DNA of 64,000 nucleotides from Planctomyces sp. SH-PL62 (GCA_945893045.1 CAMDEA010000006.1:1-64000), one strand, 5' to 3'; positions 9,355 to 20,300 are shown, counted from the first letter of the stretch. Program-made: numbers and translations. The notes: generated by a model from the sequence alone, not told the origin.

Positions 9355-9428
9355 AGGCGAGCGGGGCGGCGTCAGCCCCCCGGTGCATTGGTTGCCAGAC
9401 CGGGGGCCTGACGCCGCCCCGCTCGCCT
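9355..9428. repeat. Palindrome, family B (copy B1)
   Basis: AGGCGAGCGGGGCGGCGTCA... has 30-bp arms with one mismatch and a ~14-bp loop, lying between convergent genes. Other copies are at 14.3 and 47.5 kb, with a half copy at 42.5 kb. Confidence 0.85.
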
Positions 9429-9438
9429 AAGTCTGCGA

Positions 9439-9849
9439 TCAGATATCAAGCACCAATTCGACGCTCCAGCCGCTTTCTGTCTGCTCGACTGCCAGACCGT
9501 GATATGTGATCGCCTTCACTTCGTGCGCCAGGTGATGCCGCGATCGGTCCAACGGCTCGCCGCGAATGGTTGCCTCCAAACCGTGCTCGTCGAGCCTCAC
9601 GTCGAACTCGCGGAACAGCATCCCGCGCGTCTCGAAACGAAATAGCAATTCGTTGAGCCAATCGAACAGCACGTAATCAATCTCAGTTCCGGTGAGCTGA
9701 ATCGACTCAGTCAGCGTTGGCTGTACGGCGTCGATGTTCTCGACAATGAGCGACGTCAACCCGCGCGCGGCATCGGAGAACAATTCTTCCAGCGATGCGG
9801 CAACGATCCGCAATCCGATGTCAGCGGTGTGATCGAAGGTCTCGAACAT
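9439..9849 (-). CDS. Archease
   Basis: This 136-residue protein matches archease from end to end: FDHTADIGLRI at residues 4-14 with the conserved metal-binding Asp, ASLEELFSDAARGLTSLI, DYVLFDWLNELLFRFET, then HEVKAITYHGL and a terminal LVLDI. Archease activates the RNA ligase RtcB by promoting guanylylation, helping tRNA and RNA repair. No rtcB is visible in this window, so the partner must be elsewhere. The gene converges with the epimerase and is followed upstream by palindrome M. Confidence 0.93.
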   Translation of the reverse strand: MFETFDHTADIGLRIVAASLEELFSDAARGLTSLIVENIDAVQPTLTESIQLTGTEIDYVLFDWLNELLFRFETRGMLFREFDVRLDEHGLEATIRGEPLDRSRHHLAHEVKAITYHGLAVEQTESGWSVELVLDI

Positions 9850-9855
9850 GGTTGC

Positions 9856-9921
9856 CTGTGGCGCACGCGGCTCGCGTGCGAATCGGACGAAATCGACGCA
9901 CGCGAGCCGCGTGCGCTACAG
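9856..9921. repeat. Palindrome, family M
   Basis: CTGTGGCGCACGCGGCTCGC... forms 25-bp arms with one mismatch and a ~16-bp loop. It fills the gap between the archease start and the stop of the next minus-strand gene. Confidence 0.8.
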
Positions 9922-10659
9922 TCACACGACTCGGCGATGCTCAGCATCCAACGCCTTCATCAAAAACTGCATCACGCTCGGAGCCAGATGATTGAAGTAT
10001 TCCCACGAGTGCCCGCCATGCGACGTCGTGAAGTCACGCTCGAAGGGGACGCCGGACGAATTCAATTTGCTGACGAGCTTCTCGACACCGGGCAGCGCAT
10101 CTCGGTCGGTCGGATCGCACAATAAAAACTGATGCCGAGGCCAGTTCAGCCCCTGCACTTGCAACGTCGCCGTCTGCTGCCGAGCGGCTTCTTGATCGGC
10201 AAACATTTCGTCGAGCGGCAGTCCGTGTCCCAGCCAATCCTGCAAGTCGATCACCGGCGAGAGCGCGGCGATGACCGGAAACTCGTTCGGGTGTCGATAC
10301 GCCAACTGCAAGACTCCCTGCCCTCCCATGCTCACGCCGAAGGCGGCCAGCGCGGGAGGTTTCACCTGCCAAGTCGCCTCGATCCACGTCAGCACGTTCG
10401 AGCGAATGTGTCCGATCGGCGACAGCTCGGCATCGAACTCCGGACAAACGACCGGCAGCCACCACGAGCGTTGGCCGTGAGGGCAAATTGCTCGCAGACC
10501 GTGACGTTCGAACTCCGCCGTGTATGCCGCGTTGTTCGCGAGCGTCTGCAAGCCGTGTCCGTGTAAGAAGAGGACGGCTCGCGCGGGATCGCTTGGCCGT
10601 GACGGTTCAAAGATGTCAGCCGCTTTGCCGGCGATTTCGAGAGTTTGCCAACCAGACAC
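9922..10659 (-). CDS. Alpha/beta hydrolase, esterase-like
   Basis: This 245-residue cytoplasmic protein has an alpha/beta hydrolase fold. LFLHGHG at about 30-36 forms the oxyanion region and GVSMGGQG at 108-115 is the nucleophile elbow with Ser110. A late His in TSHGGHSWEYFNH is the likely third triad member, and CDPTDRD in between may supply the Asp. The layout is closest to the esterase D / putative esterase group. No signal peptide is present. It is transcribed toward archease and separated from it by palindrome M. The substrate cannot be read from the sequence. Confidence 0.8.
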   Translation of the reverse strand: MSGWQTLEIAGKAADIFEPSRPSDPARAVLFLHGHGLQTLANNAAYTAEFERHGLRAICPHGQRSWWLPVVCPEFDAELSPIGHIRSNVLTWIEATWQVKPPALAAFGVSMGGQGVLQLAYRHPNEFPVIAALSPVIDLQDWLGHGLPLDEMFADQEAARQQTATLQVQGLNWPRHQFLLCDPTDRDALPGVEKLVSKLNSSGVPFERDFTTSHGGHSWEYFNHLAPSVMQFLMKALDAEHRRVV

Positions 10660-10724
10660 GAATCAGTCTTTCGGAAAGAGTTGAGATGACAGCCAACAGC
10701 TTTCAGCCGACAGCCATCAGCCGG

Positions 10725-12206
10725 TCAAGACAACACGTCCTTGATGACATGCCCATGCACGTCGGTCAGGCGGCGTTCGATGCCGTTGTGGTAGAAGCTC
10801 AGCCGTTCGTGATTCAGGCCGAGCAGATGCAAAATCGTCGCGTGCAAGTCGTAGATCGTCGAGACGTTCTCGATCGCATGATGGCCGAACTCGTCGGTCG
10901 CACCGTAGGAGAACGGAGCCTTTACGCCCGCTCCGGCCAACCAGACGGTGAAGCCTTTCGGATTGTGATCGCGGCCGTTCGCTCCCTTTTGGAACGTCGG
11001 CATCCGACCGAACTCCGTCACCCACGCGACGAGCGTGTCCTCCAACAGGCCGCGTTGTCTGAGGTCTCGCAGCAGCGCGGCGCATGGTTGATCGAGAATC
11101 GGTGCGTGAACTGAATACTGCTGCTGAAGAGTCTTGTGCCCGTCCCAGTTGCCGACCCCTTCGCCCATCGCATATGAGCCGTTGAAGAGCTGCACGAACC
11201 GCACGCCGCGCTCGATCAGCCGCCGAGCCAGCAGGCAATTCCGTGCGAAGCCGGCTTTTAGTTTGTTGCCGTCATCCGTCCCATAAGTCCTATGCGTCAC
11301 ATCCGATTCCTGAGAAAGATCAGCGACCGTCGCCGCGCTGATCTGCATCTTCGCGGCCAACTCATAGCTGGCGATCCGCGCCAGCAGTTCGGAGTCACCT
11401 GGATTGCGTTCAAGATGTTTCTCGTTGAGACGTCGCAGAAAGTCGCGTGTCGCCACGTCGGTCGATTCCGAAATCTCTGGCGGACGACGCAGATTTGGGA
11501 TCGGCTTGTCGGCGGTGAACGGCGTCCCTTGAAACGCGGCCGGCAGAAACTTCGAGTTCCAATGACTCGCGCCGATCTGCGGCACTCCGCGCGGATCGGG
11601 GATTGCCACGAACGCCGGCAGGTCCGAGCACTCGCTCCCCAACGCATAGCTGACCCAGCAGCCGGCCCCCGGAAAGCCGTCGAGGATGTAGCCAGTACTC
11701 ATCTGGTTCTCGGCCGGCCCATGCGTGTTCGACTTGGCCGTCATCGAATGAATGAAGCACATCTCGTCCGCCAGCCCGGCGATGTTCGGCAGCAAGTCGC
11801 TGACCATCTTGCCCGACTCACCGCGCGGCCGGAACGGCCAAAGCGGCTTGATCAGATTGCCGTTCTCCCCCTGAAACGTGATGAGCTTGTCGGTCCCCGG
11901 CATCGGCGTGTCGTGCCGTTTGACCAACTCAGATTTGTAATCGAACGTGTCCACATGACTGACCGCGCCGGAGCAGAAAATCATCAACACGCGATTCGCT
12001 CGCGCCGCGAAGTGCGCTGGCCGAGCGGCATACGGTGTCGCCGGATTGATCTTCGGCCGGATCGGCAGTTTGTCATCCGCCGTCAATCCGTTTTGCGCAA
12101 GCAGCGTCGCCAGCGCGAGGCCGCTCAACCCGTGGGCCGAGTCGTTCAAGAAGCGACGCCGGTCGAGTAATCGCAAACCGATCGGTGAAAGTTGTGGGGC
12201 CGTCAT
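10725..12206 (-). CDS. DUF1501 family exported protein
   Basis: This is a 493-residue DUF1501 protein. The frame continues 275 codons upstream through palindrome A1, but the ATG at 12206-12204 gives the family N-terminus with an exported-protein signal ([27 protein letters not shown]). Landmarks are [60 protein letters not shown] and, near the end, WVTEFGRMP and [18 protein letters not shown]. The '[13 protein letters not shown]' and 'FAARANRV' wording puts it in the same subgroup as the DUF1501 gene at 54.2 kb, which sits next to a DUF1549/DUF1553 gene. This copy has no such neighbour. It is divergent from the BatA-like gene. Confidence 0.88.
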   Translation of the reverse strand: MTAPQLSPIGLRLLDRRRFLNDSAHGLSGLALATLLAQNGLTADDKLPIRPKINPATPYAARPAHFAARANRVLMIFCSGAVSHVDTFDYKSELVKRHDTPMPGTDKLITFQGENGNLIKPLWPFRPRGESGKMVSDLLPNIAGLADEMCFIHSMTAKSNTHGPAENQMSTGYILDGFPGAGCWVSYALGSECSDLPAFVAIPDPRGVPQIGASHWNSKFLPAAFQGTPFTADKPIPNLRRPPEISESTDVATRDFLRRLNEKHLERNPGDSELLARIASYELAAKMQISAATVADLSQESDVTHRTYGTDDGNKLKAGFARNCLLARRLIERGVRFVQLFNGSYAMGEGVGNWDGHKTLQQQYSVHAPILDQPCAALLRDLRQRGLLEDTLVAWVTEFGRMPTFQKGANGRDHNPKGFTVWLAGAGVKAPFSYGATDEFGHHAIENVSTIYDLHATILHLLGLNHERLSFYHNGIERRLTDVHGHVIKDVLS

Positions 12207-12212
12207 GCCCGC

Positions 12213-12316
12213 AAAGTAACCCGAAGCGTCAGCGAGGGCGAGCGCTCCACGGAGCGTCCATGACAGGAGCGTCGCCGTTGAGAACGCTCGCCCTCGCTGA
12301 CGCTTCGGGTTACTTT
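12213..12316. repeat. Palindrome, family A (copy A1)
   Basis: AAAGTAACCCGAAGCGTCAG... forms 32-bp near-perfect arms around a loop. It occupies the whole space between the divergent DUF1501 (12206) and BatA-like (12324) starts, so any promoters must lie in or beyond it. Other copies are at 39.7, 46.7 and, as a variant, 62.9 kb. Confidence 0.88.
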
Positions 12317-12323
12317 TGAGCCG

Positions 12324-14663
12324 ATGACCCTGACCTCGTTCAATCTGCTCGCCTTCGGCTTCGCCAGCCCCGCCTTGTTGGGTTGGTTGGCGTTGGCGGC
12401 GGTGCCGGTCTTGATTCATTGGCTGTTTCGTCGCCGCTATCGCGAGGTGACTTGGGCGGCGATGCAGTTCCTGCACGCGGCGGCTCGTAAGCAATCGCGA
12501 CGAACTCGGCTGGAGCAATTGCTGTTGCTGGCGGCGCGAGTCTTGATTCTCGCGCTCATCGTACTCGCGTTGGCGCGGCCACGCTGGGCGGATGCCGACA
12601 AGCTTGCGGGAGTCTCGCCGCCGACATTGCGAGTGATTGTGCTGGATGCTTCGCTGAGTTTGGGTCGCAAGGCCGCGGCTGCTGACGGCAATGCGGCAGC
12701 GACTTTGTTCGAGGCAGGAAGGGAGATTGCTCGCGAGGTGGTTCGCAAGAGTCACTCCGGCGACCGTTTCGCGCTGGCACGCATTTCCGGTTCGGAACCG
12801 CGTCTGTTGATCCGTCAGCCGACGCTCGTGGCGAGTGCAATGCTCGAAGAGATCGACCGGCTGCCGTTGACGTTCGAGCGTGGCGATGTCGCCGCGACCC
12901 TGCGGCAACTCCCCGAATTGATCGCCGCCAAGCAGCCGCGCGAACGCTGTGAGGTTGTCGTGATCTCCGACTTCCAAGCGGAAAACTGGGACGTGGGGCA
13001 AACTGCCAGCTTGCCTGGATTTGAGAAGCAAGCTGGCAGCTTGCCCTACGATCTGGTGTTGATCGACGTTGGTTCGGCGCTACCGGACAACACAGCGATC
13101 GTCGGCCTGACCACGGATCCGCCGATCCTTGCGGCCGAGCAACCCATGTCCGTGACCGCCACGCTCCGCAATGCCGGAATCGTGCCGCTCACCGCGCGGC
13201 GAGTTGAGTTGCGCATCGACGAGCAACTCGCGGACTCGCGGCGCGTGGATTTGCCGCTTGGTCAAGACGCGACGGTTGAGTTCACGCTGACCGCGCCGGC
13301 GTCGGGCGAACACTCGTTGTCGGTGCGACTGGAAGAGGATTCGCTGGCGGCCGACAATGAACGCTGGTTGCCGTTGAGCGTGCGATCGGAATTGAGCGTG
13401 CTGCTGGTCAACGGCCGCCCCTCGGCCCGGCCGCGCGACGCGGCAACGTTCTTTGTCGAGCAAGCATTGTCTCCCAAAACGACCGACCGCGTGGCGAGTT
13501 CGCATTGGCTGCAAGTCACGACCGTGCCGGATTCCGAACTGCCGAACATCGAACTCGACCGGCACGACGTTGTCTTCCTCTGCGATGTCGGCACGTTGAG
13601 CGAACTGGACGTCGAACGTCTGCGGCGCTTCGCGGAAAACGGCGGTGGAGTGATCGTGTCGCTCGGCCCGTCAGTTTCCGTCGAGAAGCTCAACGGCGTC
13701 GTGTTCGGGCCGCGCGGGCTGATGACTGTGCGATTGGATGAGGTCGTCACGAGCACGAACGACGACGGCACGCCGTCCGCATTTGGCTTCGATCCTGGCG
13801 ACTTCACGCATCCGCTGCTGCGTGAATTTCGCGGCAATCCCGGAGCCGGTTTGGAAACGGCGCTCATTCGGCAATACGTCCGCGCCGTCGCCGACCCGCC
13901 GCAGCGGGTTGGTTACGACGTCGCGCTGCGATTCTCGAACGGCGACCCAGCGATCGTGACGTCCGCCGATGGGGGACTCGGCCGAGGCCGCTGCGTGTTA
14001 GTGACAACATCGCTCGACGAGACGTGGGGCGAGTGGGCCATCTGGGCGGCGGGATTCGTCCCGTTGATCCATGAATTGACGGAGTACGCCGCCACGGGAC
14101 GCTCACAACCGCGCGAATCGCTCGTCGGAGAATTGGAGCAGCGCGAAGTTCCGAACGGCGCAACGAGTGTCACGCTGACAACGCCGGATGGAGTCGCGCG
14201 AACGCTGACGCCGGTCGATCGCGATGGACGATCGCAGGTCGTCATCAACGACACGCTCCACCCCGGCCTCTACACGTTGGCGAGCGGGGCGGCGTCAGCC
14301 CCCCGGTCTGGCGACAACGATACCGGGGGGCTGACGCCGCCCCGCTCGCCAACGCCACTTCGATTCGCGATCAACGTCGATCCGCGCGAGAGCGATCCGC
14401 GACGGCTCGACCCGCGCGAGTGGTTCACCTCGCATGGCCATGAGCAGAACAACGAGATCATCGTTCGTGACGCGAACTCGCCAACAGTCGCACCGTCCAA
14501 TGACTCGGAACCGGACTCGCATTCGTTGACAATCAACCTTCTCGTCGCCGTCCTCGCGTTGCTGTTGATCGAACAAGCTCTCGCGTGGCGCTTTACGGTC
14601 GGAGCCATGTTCGCGACTCTCTCGCTCGCCCTCGCCGCAATCTGGGCGGCAATGAGTCTGTAG
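12324..14663 (+). CDS. BatA-like membrane protein with vWA-type domain
   Basis: This is a 779-residue protein. The N-terminus has the two membrane segments of the BatA family ([21 protein letters not shown], then [21 protein letters not shown]) with the conserved [15 protein letters not shown] between them. A von Willebrand A-like domain follows, with a DASLS metal-binding motif near 108-112. The middle holds two CARDB/Ig-like stretches, then a glutamine amidotransferase-like segment (VFLCDVGTL...[13 protein letters not shown]), and a last helix ([15 protein letters not shown]) anchors the C-terminus. The family is linked to aerotolerance and MoxR-ATPase operons, but no MoxR gene is near. Two palindromes, D (residues ~225-241) and B2 (~651-677), are read through in frame. 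Confidence 0.85.
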   Translation: MTLTSFNLLAFGFASPALLGWLALAAVPVLIHWLFRRRYREVTWAAMQFLHAAARKQSRRTRLEQLLLLAARVLILALIVLALARPRWADADKLAGVSPPTLRVIVLDASLSLGRKAAAADGNAAATLFEAGREIAREVVRKSHSGDRFALARISGSEPRLLIRQPTLVASAMLEEIDRLPLTFERGDVAATLRQLPELIAAKQPRERCEVVVISDFQAENWDVGQTASLPGFEKQAGSLPYDLVLIDVGSALPDNTAIVGLTTDPPILAAEQPMSVTATLRNAGIVPLTARRVELRIDEQLADSRRVDLPLGQDATVEFTLTAPASGEHSLSVRLEEDSLAADNERWLPLSVRSELSVLLVNGRPSARPRDAATFFVEQALSPKTTDRVASSHWLQVTTVPDSELPNIELDRHDVVFLCDVGTLSELDVERLRRFAENGGGVIVSLGPSVSVEKLNGVVFGPRGLMTVRLDEVVTSTNDDGTPSAFGFDPGDFTHPLLREFRGNPGAGLETALIRQYVRAVADPPQRVGYDVALRFSNGDPAIVTSADGGLGRGRCVLVTTSLDETWGEWAIWAAGFVPLIHELTEYAATGRSQPRESLVGELEQREVPNGATSVTLTTPDGVARTLTPVDRDGRSQVVINDTLHPGLYTLASGAASAPRSGDNDTGGLTPPRSPTPLRFAINVDPRESDPRRLDPREWFTSHGHEQNNEIIVRDANSPTVAPSNDSEPDSHSLTINLLVAVLALLLIEQALAWRFTVGAMFATLSLALAAIWAAMSL
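12996..13046. repeat. Palindrome, family D, inside the BatA-like gene
   Basis: GGGCAAACTGCCAGCTTGC and GCAAGCTGGCAGCTTGCCC face each other across ~14 bp, one mismatch in the arm. The element is translated as part of the protein ([16 protein letters not shown]). Confidence 0.75.
14275..14354. repeat. Perfect palindrome, family B (copy B2), inside the BatA-like gene
   Basis: There are 33-bp arms beginning CGTTGGCGAGCGGGGCGGCG with no mismatch and a 14-bp loop. It is translated as [20 protein letters not shown]. The absence of mismatches suggests a recent arrival or active correction. Confidence 0.92.
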
Positions 14664-14719
14664 CTGAACTCGCCAGAGTTCAGATCTTCCGTACCAATCT
14701 GAATTCTGGCGAATTCAGC
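14663..14719. repeat. Imperfect palindrome, family I
   Basis: GCTGAACTCGCCAGAGTTCA... and its inverted partner differ at two of 23 positions around an 11-bp loop, immediately after the BatA-like stop and before the methyltransferase gene. Confidence 0.75.
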
Positions 14720-14747
14720 GACGACTTTGACTGACAGACACCGCCCC

Positions 14748-15533
14748 ATGCCCGACACCATCCAAGCCAGCATCTACGACTTCCCCCAATACTACGAATT
14801 GCTGTTCGGCTCCGACTGGCGGGCCGAGTTTCATTTCCTGCGCGGCTGCTTTGAAAGGCACGCCACGCGCAAGGTTCGGAAACTCTTCGAGCCGGCCTGC
14901 GGGACCGGTCGCCTGCTGCTGCAATTCGCCAAGGCGGAATACAAAGTCAGCGGCAACGATCTCAACGAGAAGGCGGTCGCCTATTGCAACGAGCGGTTGA
15001 AGAAACACGGCTTCGCCAAGAGCGCGACCGTCGGCGACATGGCCGACTTTCAACTCAAGCAACCGGTCGATGCCGCGTTCAACACGATCAACACGTTTCG
15101 GCATCTGCCGACCGAAGCGACTGCCGAAGCGCATCTGAAGTGTATGGCGGCGGCGTTGGCTCCCGGCGGGATCTATGCACTCGGACTGCACCTGCTGCCG
15201 ACGCGCGGCCCGCACGATGAAGAGGAGTCCTGGATCGCCCGGCGCGGGCATGTGCAGGTCAACTCGCGCATGTGGTCCAAAAAGGTCGATCGCAAGAAGC
15301 GCATGGAATACCTCGGCATGACGCTCGATATCTGGATGCCCACGAAACATCTGCGGATTGAAGACGAGATGCTCTATCGGACTTACACAGCGGCCCAGAT
15401 GTCCGACTTGCTGTCGCGAGTCCCTGAACTCGAACACGTCGCGACGTATGATTTTGCCTACGACCTGAAGCAGCCGGTGACGATCGGGCCGATGACCCAG
15501 GACGTCGTGCTGATCCTGCGGCGAGGTAGGTAG
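14748..15533 (+). CDS. SAM-dependent methyltransferase (class I)
   Basis: This is a 261-residue protein started at the ATG at 14748 (a TTG 21 bases earlier is possible). Motif I is LFEPACGTGRLL near residues 45-56, and the acidic SAM-ribose loop is in VSGNDLNEKAVAYCN. Motif II (DAAFNTINTFRHL) and the LAPGGIYALGLHLL strand follow. The C-terminal half, with a YDFPQYYELLFGSDWRAEFHFL-like opening in other members, fits the small-molecule class I group; the substrate is unknown. The gene stands between the BatA-like gene and the 59-residue ORF on the same strand. Confidence 0.85.
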   Translation: MPDTIQASIYDFPQYYELLFGSDWRAEFHFLRGCFERHATRKVRKLFEPACGTGRLLLQFAKAEYKVSGNDLNEKAVAYCNERLKKHGFAKSATVGDMADFQLKQPVDAAFNTINTFRHLPTEATAEAHLKCMAAALAPGGIYALGLHLLPTRGPHDEEESWIARRGHVQVNSRMWSKKVDRKKRMEYLGMTLDIWMPTKHLRIEDEMLYRTYTAAQMSDLLSRVPELEHVATYDFAYDLKQPVTIGPMTQDVVLILRRGR

Positions 15534-15608
15534 CTTGTTTTCCGGCTGGACATCTTGAAGAGTCTCTTGGAGACTGACGTCGTTGATTTGGGAAGTTGGG
15601 AGCGATCC

Positions 15609-15788
15609 ATGACACCGTTGACGATCAAGCTGCCCGAGCCAATCGCGGATGTCATCGAGGCTCAAGTGCTCGTGGCCGATCTCGATCATCAAGCAACTCC
15701 AGTCACGGCTGAGCATTGGTCATCACTGCGTGAACTGGCGGTTCGAACTGCTGCTGCCCGCGAATTCAAGGATCACGAGCCATGCTGA
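15609..15788 (+). CDS. Small protein with antitoxin-like N-terminus, coupled to DUF1501 gene
   Basis: This 59-residue ORF begins at an ATG preceded by a strong GGGAG at the right distance. Its first 20 residues (MTPLTIKLPEPIADVIEAQV) resemble the ribbon-helix-helix start of ParD/CopG-type antitoxins. The rest (VTAEHWSSLRELAVRTAAAREFKDHE) does not continue that fold in a way I recognise, and no toxin gene follows. The stop overlaps the next start in ATGCTGA, so translation is probably coupled. It could be a decayed antitoxin, a planctomycete leader peptide or a chance ORF. Confidence 0.42.
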   Translation: MTPLTIKLPEPIADVIEAQVLVADLDHQATPVTAEHWSSLRELAVRTAAAREFKDHEPC

Positions 15789-17212
15789 CGATGTTGGGAA
15801 GTCCGAGACGTTGCTGCGATGGGATTACTCGCCGCGAGACGCTGAAAGCTGGAGCCTTGTCCGCGCTGGGTGGCTTTGGCCTGTCGCAGATGCTGGCCGC
15901 TGAGGAAGCGGGGCATGTCGGTCACGCGAAGGCAAAGAACGTCATTTTCATTTTTTTGCTCGGCGGCGCTGCGACCCAGGACATGTATGACATGAAGCCG
16001 GAAGGCCCGTCGGAAACGCGCGGCGAGTTCCGGCCAATCGCGACCAACGTCCCCGGCATCGACGTCTGCGAACACCTGCCGCAGTTCGCTCAGTGGGCGC
16101 ATCGCACGGCGTTCATTCGCTCGATCAATCACAAGGCCGGCTGTCACAACTGCCTGCCCTGTTACACCGGCTACGACTTGATGCCGCCGGATCAACACCC
16201 GCGCGACACCGATCCGCCCAGCATGGGTTCGATCTGCGAGTACCTCAGCGCGGGACAAAAGAAGCTGCCCGATTACGTTTTCATGCCGGTCTGGCTCGGC
16301 TGGGGCCAGGCGTTTCGTCGATCCGGCCCCTACAGCGGATTCCTCGGCAAGCGATTCGATGGCCTGACGACCGAGTCGATGCCGTACTACGACAAAGAGG
16401 GCTTCGCGCCGGTGCCCGGCAATCCGCAGATCGTGCGCGGCGCACCGTTGCTGCCGAACAGCGTGCTGAAAGACGGCATGACCGTCGATCGGCTGAACTC
16501 ACGCCGCTCGCTGCTGCAACAAATCGACGATGAGCGAGGCAAAGCGGATCGCGCCCTCGCGACCGCGTCGTTTGATCGCAATCAGCAGCGAGCATTCGAC
16601 GTGCTGACCTCGTCGAAGCTCCGCACGGCGTTCGATCTGAGCCTCGAAGACCCGAAGACGGTCGATCGCTACGGCAACACGCTGTTCGGCAATTCGACGC
16701 TGATCGCTCGGCGGCTGATCGAGCAAGGCGTGCGCTTCGTCAACGTGACGTGGGACTTGTTCTGGGGACCGGTCAACGTCGACTACGACGCTTGGGACAC
16801 TCATCAGAAGAATTTTCATATTCTCAAGAACAACAAGCTGCCCGGCTTCGACCAGACGATGTCCGCCTTGATGGGCGACCTGCAAGCTCGCGGCCTGTTG
16901 GACGAAACATTGATCGTCGTCACCAGCGAGATGGGCCGCACTCCACGAGTGAACGGCAACGCAGGCCGAGACCATTGGACGAACTGCTACGGCTCGCTGC
17001 TGGCCGGAGCCGGCATTCGCGGCGGCACCGTTTACGGAGCCTCCGATTCGCAAGCCGCGTATGTGAAGGACAAGCCGGCACGCCCCGCCGATCTCTGCGC
17101 GACGATTTATCGTTGCCTCGGCATCGACCCGGACCTGCGCGTCCCCGATCACAACAACCGCCCGGTCGAAATCTCGCAAGGCGGTCAGCCGATCGACGAA
17201 GTTTTGGTGTAA
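15782..17212 (+). CDS. DUF1501 family exported protein
   Basis: This is a 476-residue DUF1501 protein. The start at 15782 follows AAGGATCACGAGCC. The export signal contains ITRRETLKAGALSALGGFGLSQML with a twin arginine. Landmarks are NVIFIFLLGGAATQDMYDMKP, GIDVCEHLPQFAQWAHRTAFIRS, SRRSLLQQIDDER, GVRFVNVTWD and the C-terminal TSEMGRTPR and GNAGRDHWTNCYG. It contains an unusual HNCLPCYTGYDLMPP segment with two Cys. The small upstream ORF overlaps its start by seven bases. Confidence 0.88.
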   Translation: MLTMLGSPRRCCDGITRRETLKAGALSALGGFGLSQMLAAEEAGHVGHAKAKNVIFIFLLGGAATQDMYDMKPEGPSETRGEFRPIATNVPGIDVCEHLPQFAQWAHRTAFIRSINHKAGCHNCLPCYTGYDLMPPDQHPRDTDPPSMGSICEYLSAGQKKLPDYVFMPVWLGWGQAFRRSGPYSGFLGKRFDGLTTESMPYYDKEGFAPVPGNPQIVRGAPLLPNSVLKDGMTVDRLNSRRSLLQQIDDERGKADRALATASFDRNQQRAFDVLTSSKLRTAFDLSLEDPKTVDRYGNTLFGNSTLIARRLIEQGVRFVNVTWDLFWGPVNVDYDAWDTHQKNFHILKNNKLPGFDQTMSALMGDLQARGLLDETLIVVTSEMGRTPRVNGNAGRDHWTNCYGSLLAGAGIRGGTVYGASDSQAAYVKDKPARPADLCATIYRCLGIDPDLRVPDHNNRPVEISQGGQPIDEVLV

Positions 17213-17292
17213 GTCTGCGACTTATCCATTGCGAACGTAGCCGTCGCGTTCCCGTGTGACGAGCCGAACCGTCCACAGTCAGTGGAATTGCA

Positions 17293-17320
17293 TTGTCCAC
17301 AAATCGCCTCGCGGTAGGAT
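17293..17320 (+). promoter_or_regulatory. Candidate sigma-70-type promoter for the kinase gene
   Basis: TTGTCC and TAGGAT are 16 bp apart, with the kinase start 39 bases beyond the -10 box. The match to TTGACA/TATAAT is moderate and no other evidence supports it. Confidence 0.4.
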
Positions 17321-17358
17321 GACGTCCGCTTATTGCTCGCGTGAATCAGGGGCCGGAC

Positions 17359-20300
17359 ATGAGCGGGGTATCGACAGCAACGTGGATCGGGCGCGAATTG
17401 GCGAGTGGCCGGTATCGCGTGGACTCCTTGCTCGGCGAGGGCGGCATGGGGGCCGTGTATCGGGCGTGGGACAAGAATCTCGGCACGGAGGTCGTCGTCA
17501 AAGTGCCTCATGCGGCGATGCTGCAAGACGCGGAGTTCGCGGCGCGGTTTGCTCGCGAGATCAGTTCGTTGGTGAGGCTGTCGCATCCGCATATCGTCAA
17601 GATCAGTGATGTCGGCGAGCAGGACGGCTTGCCCTTCGCCGTGATGCAGTTCTTGCCCGGCGGCAGCCTGGAAGATCGACAGAAGACAGGACCGAATCGA
17701 GAAGCCAGGCCGTTGCCACCGGACTCGCTGAAGGCATGGCTGCCGAGCATTGCCGAGGCTCTCGATTTCGTCCACAGCCAGGGCTACATCCACCGCGACG
17801 TCAAGCCTGCCAACATTCTGTTTGACGCTCACGGGCACGCTTACCTCAGCGATTTCGGCATCGCGAAGTCGGCCGTCACGGGTCAAGCCGCCTCGACCAA
17901 GACCCTGACTGGCTCCGGCATGGTGATCGGAACTCCGGAGTACATGGCCCCGGAACTCATCATGGGGCAAATCTGTGATGGCCGCGTGGATCAGTATGCG
18001 TTGGCTGTCACCGTATTCGAGATGCTGGCGGGACGTCGCCCGTTTGAAGACGCCACCTCGACCGCTCTCTATGTGCAGCACGCCACGGCTGAGCCGCCCG
18101 ATTTGACCACGCTCAGTCCTGATATCTCACCGGCGATCGCCGCCGCGATTCATCGTGCGCTTTCCAAGTCTCCGGAACAGCGGTTTGCGAGTTGTCGCGC
18201 CTTCGCCACAGTGCTCCTGGGAGCCGTCGAAAATTTCACCGCGAGTCAGCCCGAAGCGGTCGATACGAAATGTCCGGTATGTCAAAGTTCGCTGAAGCTG
18301 GCGGATCGGATGCGTGGAAAACAACTCCGCTGTGCTGGCTGCCATTCGATGCTGGAAGTGTCGGATGATTTGCAACTGATGCCCGTGCTGAGTTCGGCCA
18401 ATGAAACCGTTGTACGCGCGACGACTCGGCTCGCCTCTGGGACCAGAGGCCAAGCAATCATCTCGGCTGTTGAAGCGGACAACAGCTACCGACTTCAGCC
18501 AGATCACGTTTCGGAAAACAAGGGTTCGGAACCGGTGCCAGCAAAATCATCCGCACCCGCAACTCAGCGTGCGGCGTCGCTCGGTGAGGCAACATTGCGT
18601 TCAATGTCCGGGAAGACGCTCAGACCCTCAATATTGCCGTCTCCGAAAACGAAGTCACCGGCGACTCAAAATGAGCCACCGACAGCGGCGGAGCCGTTGA
18701 TGTCCGTTGTCGGGAAGCTGCTGAGGCAGTCCAAGTCAGACGTCCAAGCATTTGCCCGTCGACACCCGACACGGGTCGCCGTCGTTGTGTGGGGATTGGT
18801 TTTGGCAAGTATCCCACCTCTCATGATGCTCATCTTCAAAACAGATGAGAGGTCTGTTGATGCCAAGTTGCAAAGTGATTCGTCTGCGACAACATCGGCA
18901 TCTCAACCGGCAAACACTTCATCCACTCCACAGCAACCAGCCATCACGGAATCGGAATCGCCCGAAACGATTCCGACAGACAAACCCGCCGACGATTCGG
19001 ACAGGTTTTTTTCGAAGTCGACAGGGATGGGGTTTGCGTTGATTCCGGCGGGCGAGTTCATGATGGGCAGCAGCGACGCGGACGTGCAGACCTACCTCAA
19101 AGCCGATCCGAACTTCAAAGCGGACTACGAGCGGCCTCAGCATCGCGTGAAGATCACCCAGCCGTTCTTTTTGGCAACTCACGAAGTCACGCAGGAACAA
19201 TATCAACAGGTGATGGGGATCAATCCGAGTGCGTTTTCGAAGACTGGCCGTGAAAAGACAAAGGTGTTGGGGAAGAACACTGATCGGTTTCCAGTCGAGA
19301 GTGTCTCTTGGGTCAACGCCGTCGAGTTCTGCATCAAACTGAGTGAAATGGAAAACCGCTCGCCCTGTTATCGACTGACGAACATCAAGCGATCGAGCGG
19401 TTCAATCACATCGGCGATCGTCACGATCCTCAGCGGTGACGGCTATCGGTTGCCGACGGAAGCGGAATGGGAATACGCCTGCCATGCGGGAACTACGACG
19501 CCATTTCACTTCGGTTTGCAACTCAATGGCGAACAGGCCAATGTGTGTGGCCAGAGGCCGTTTGGAACGACGACCAAGGGACCGTTCCTGGAGCGTCCGG
19601 CGACTGTCGGCTCGTACCCGCCGAACGCGTTCGGGCTGTTCGACATGCACGGCAACGTCTGGGAGTGGTGCCAGGATTACTTCGACGAGAAGTACTACGC
19701 TCAAAAAGTCGAGAGTGATCCACAAGGACCATCAGGTGGTAGCGGACGCGTGTTGCGTGGCGGTGCCTGGAACTACGGAGGCGGGCATTGCCGAGTGGCC
19801 TATCGCGGAAGTTACGTTCCCTACGGGCGGGACAACCTCGACGGCGGTTTTCGGGTTGTGCGTGTGCCTGCCACCAGTCATCCCAAGCAGCTTGATACGC
19901 CGGCCGAGCCTGTGAAGCCACTCGAACCAGATCGCGTGAAAACGAGTCTTGAGCAAGCCCGAACGGCTTATGAAGAACGACTCCGAAGCGCGAAGAAGGT
20001 TCTCTTGGAGAGGCACAACGTCCTGATGAACGCGGCATCGAAGGCGGGGAATCCTGCAAAGGCCAAGACGATTCAAACTTGGCGAGATGCCTTTGAACGG
20101 GATGGATGGTTCGCTATTCCCGCAGGAGAGATGAAAGAAGATATCCTGGAATACGGTCGTGTCACACACGCGGCCCGCCAAGCATTTCTCGGTGCATACG
20201 AAGACGCGATCGCCGCTCGTAAGAAAGCGGGGGAAATGGACAGAGTGTCTCAACTTCAGAATGAGAAAAGCGAACTGCGTTTAGCGTCTCGCTTGGTCTC

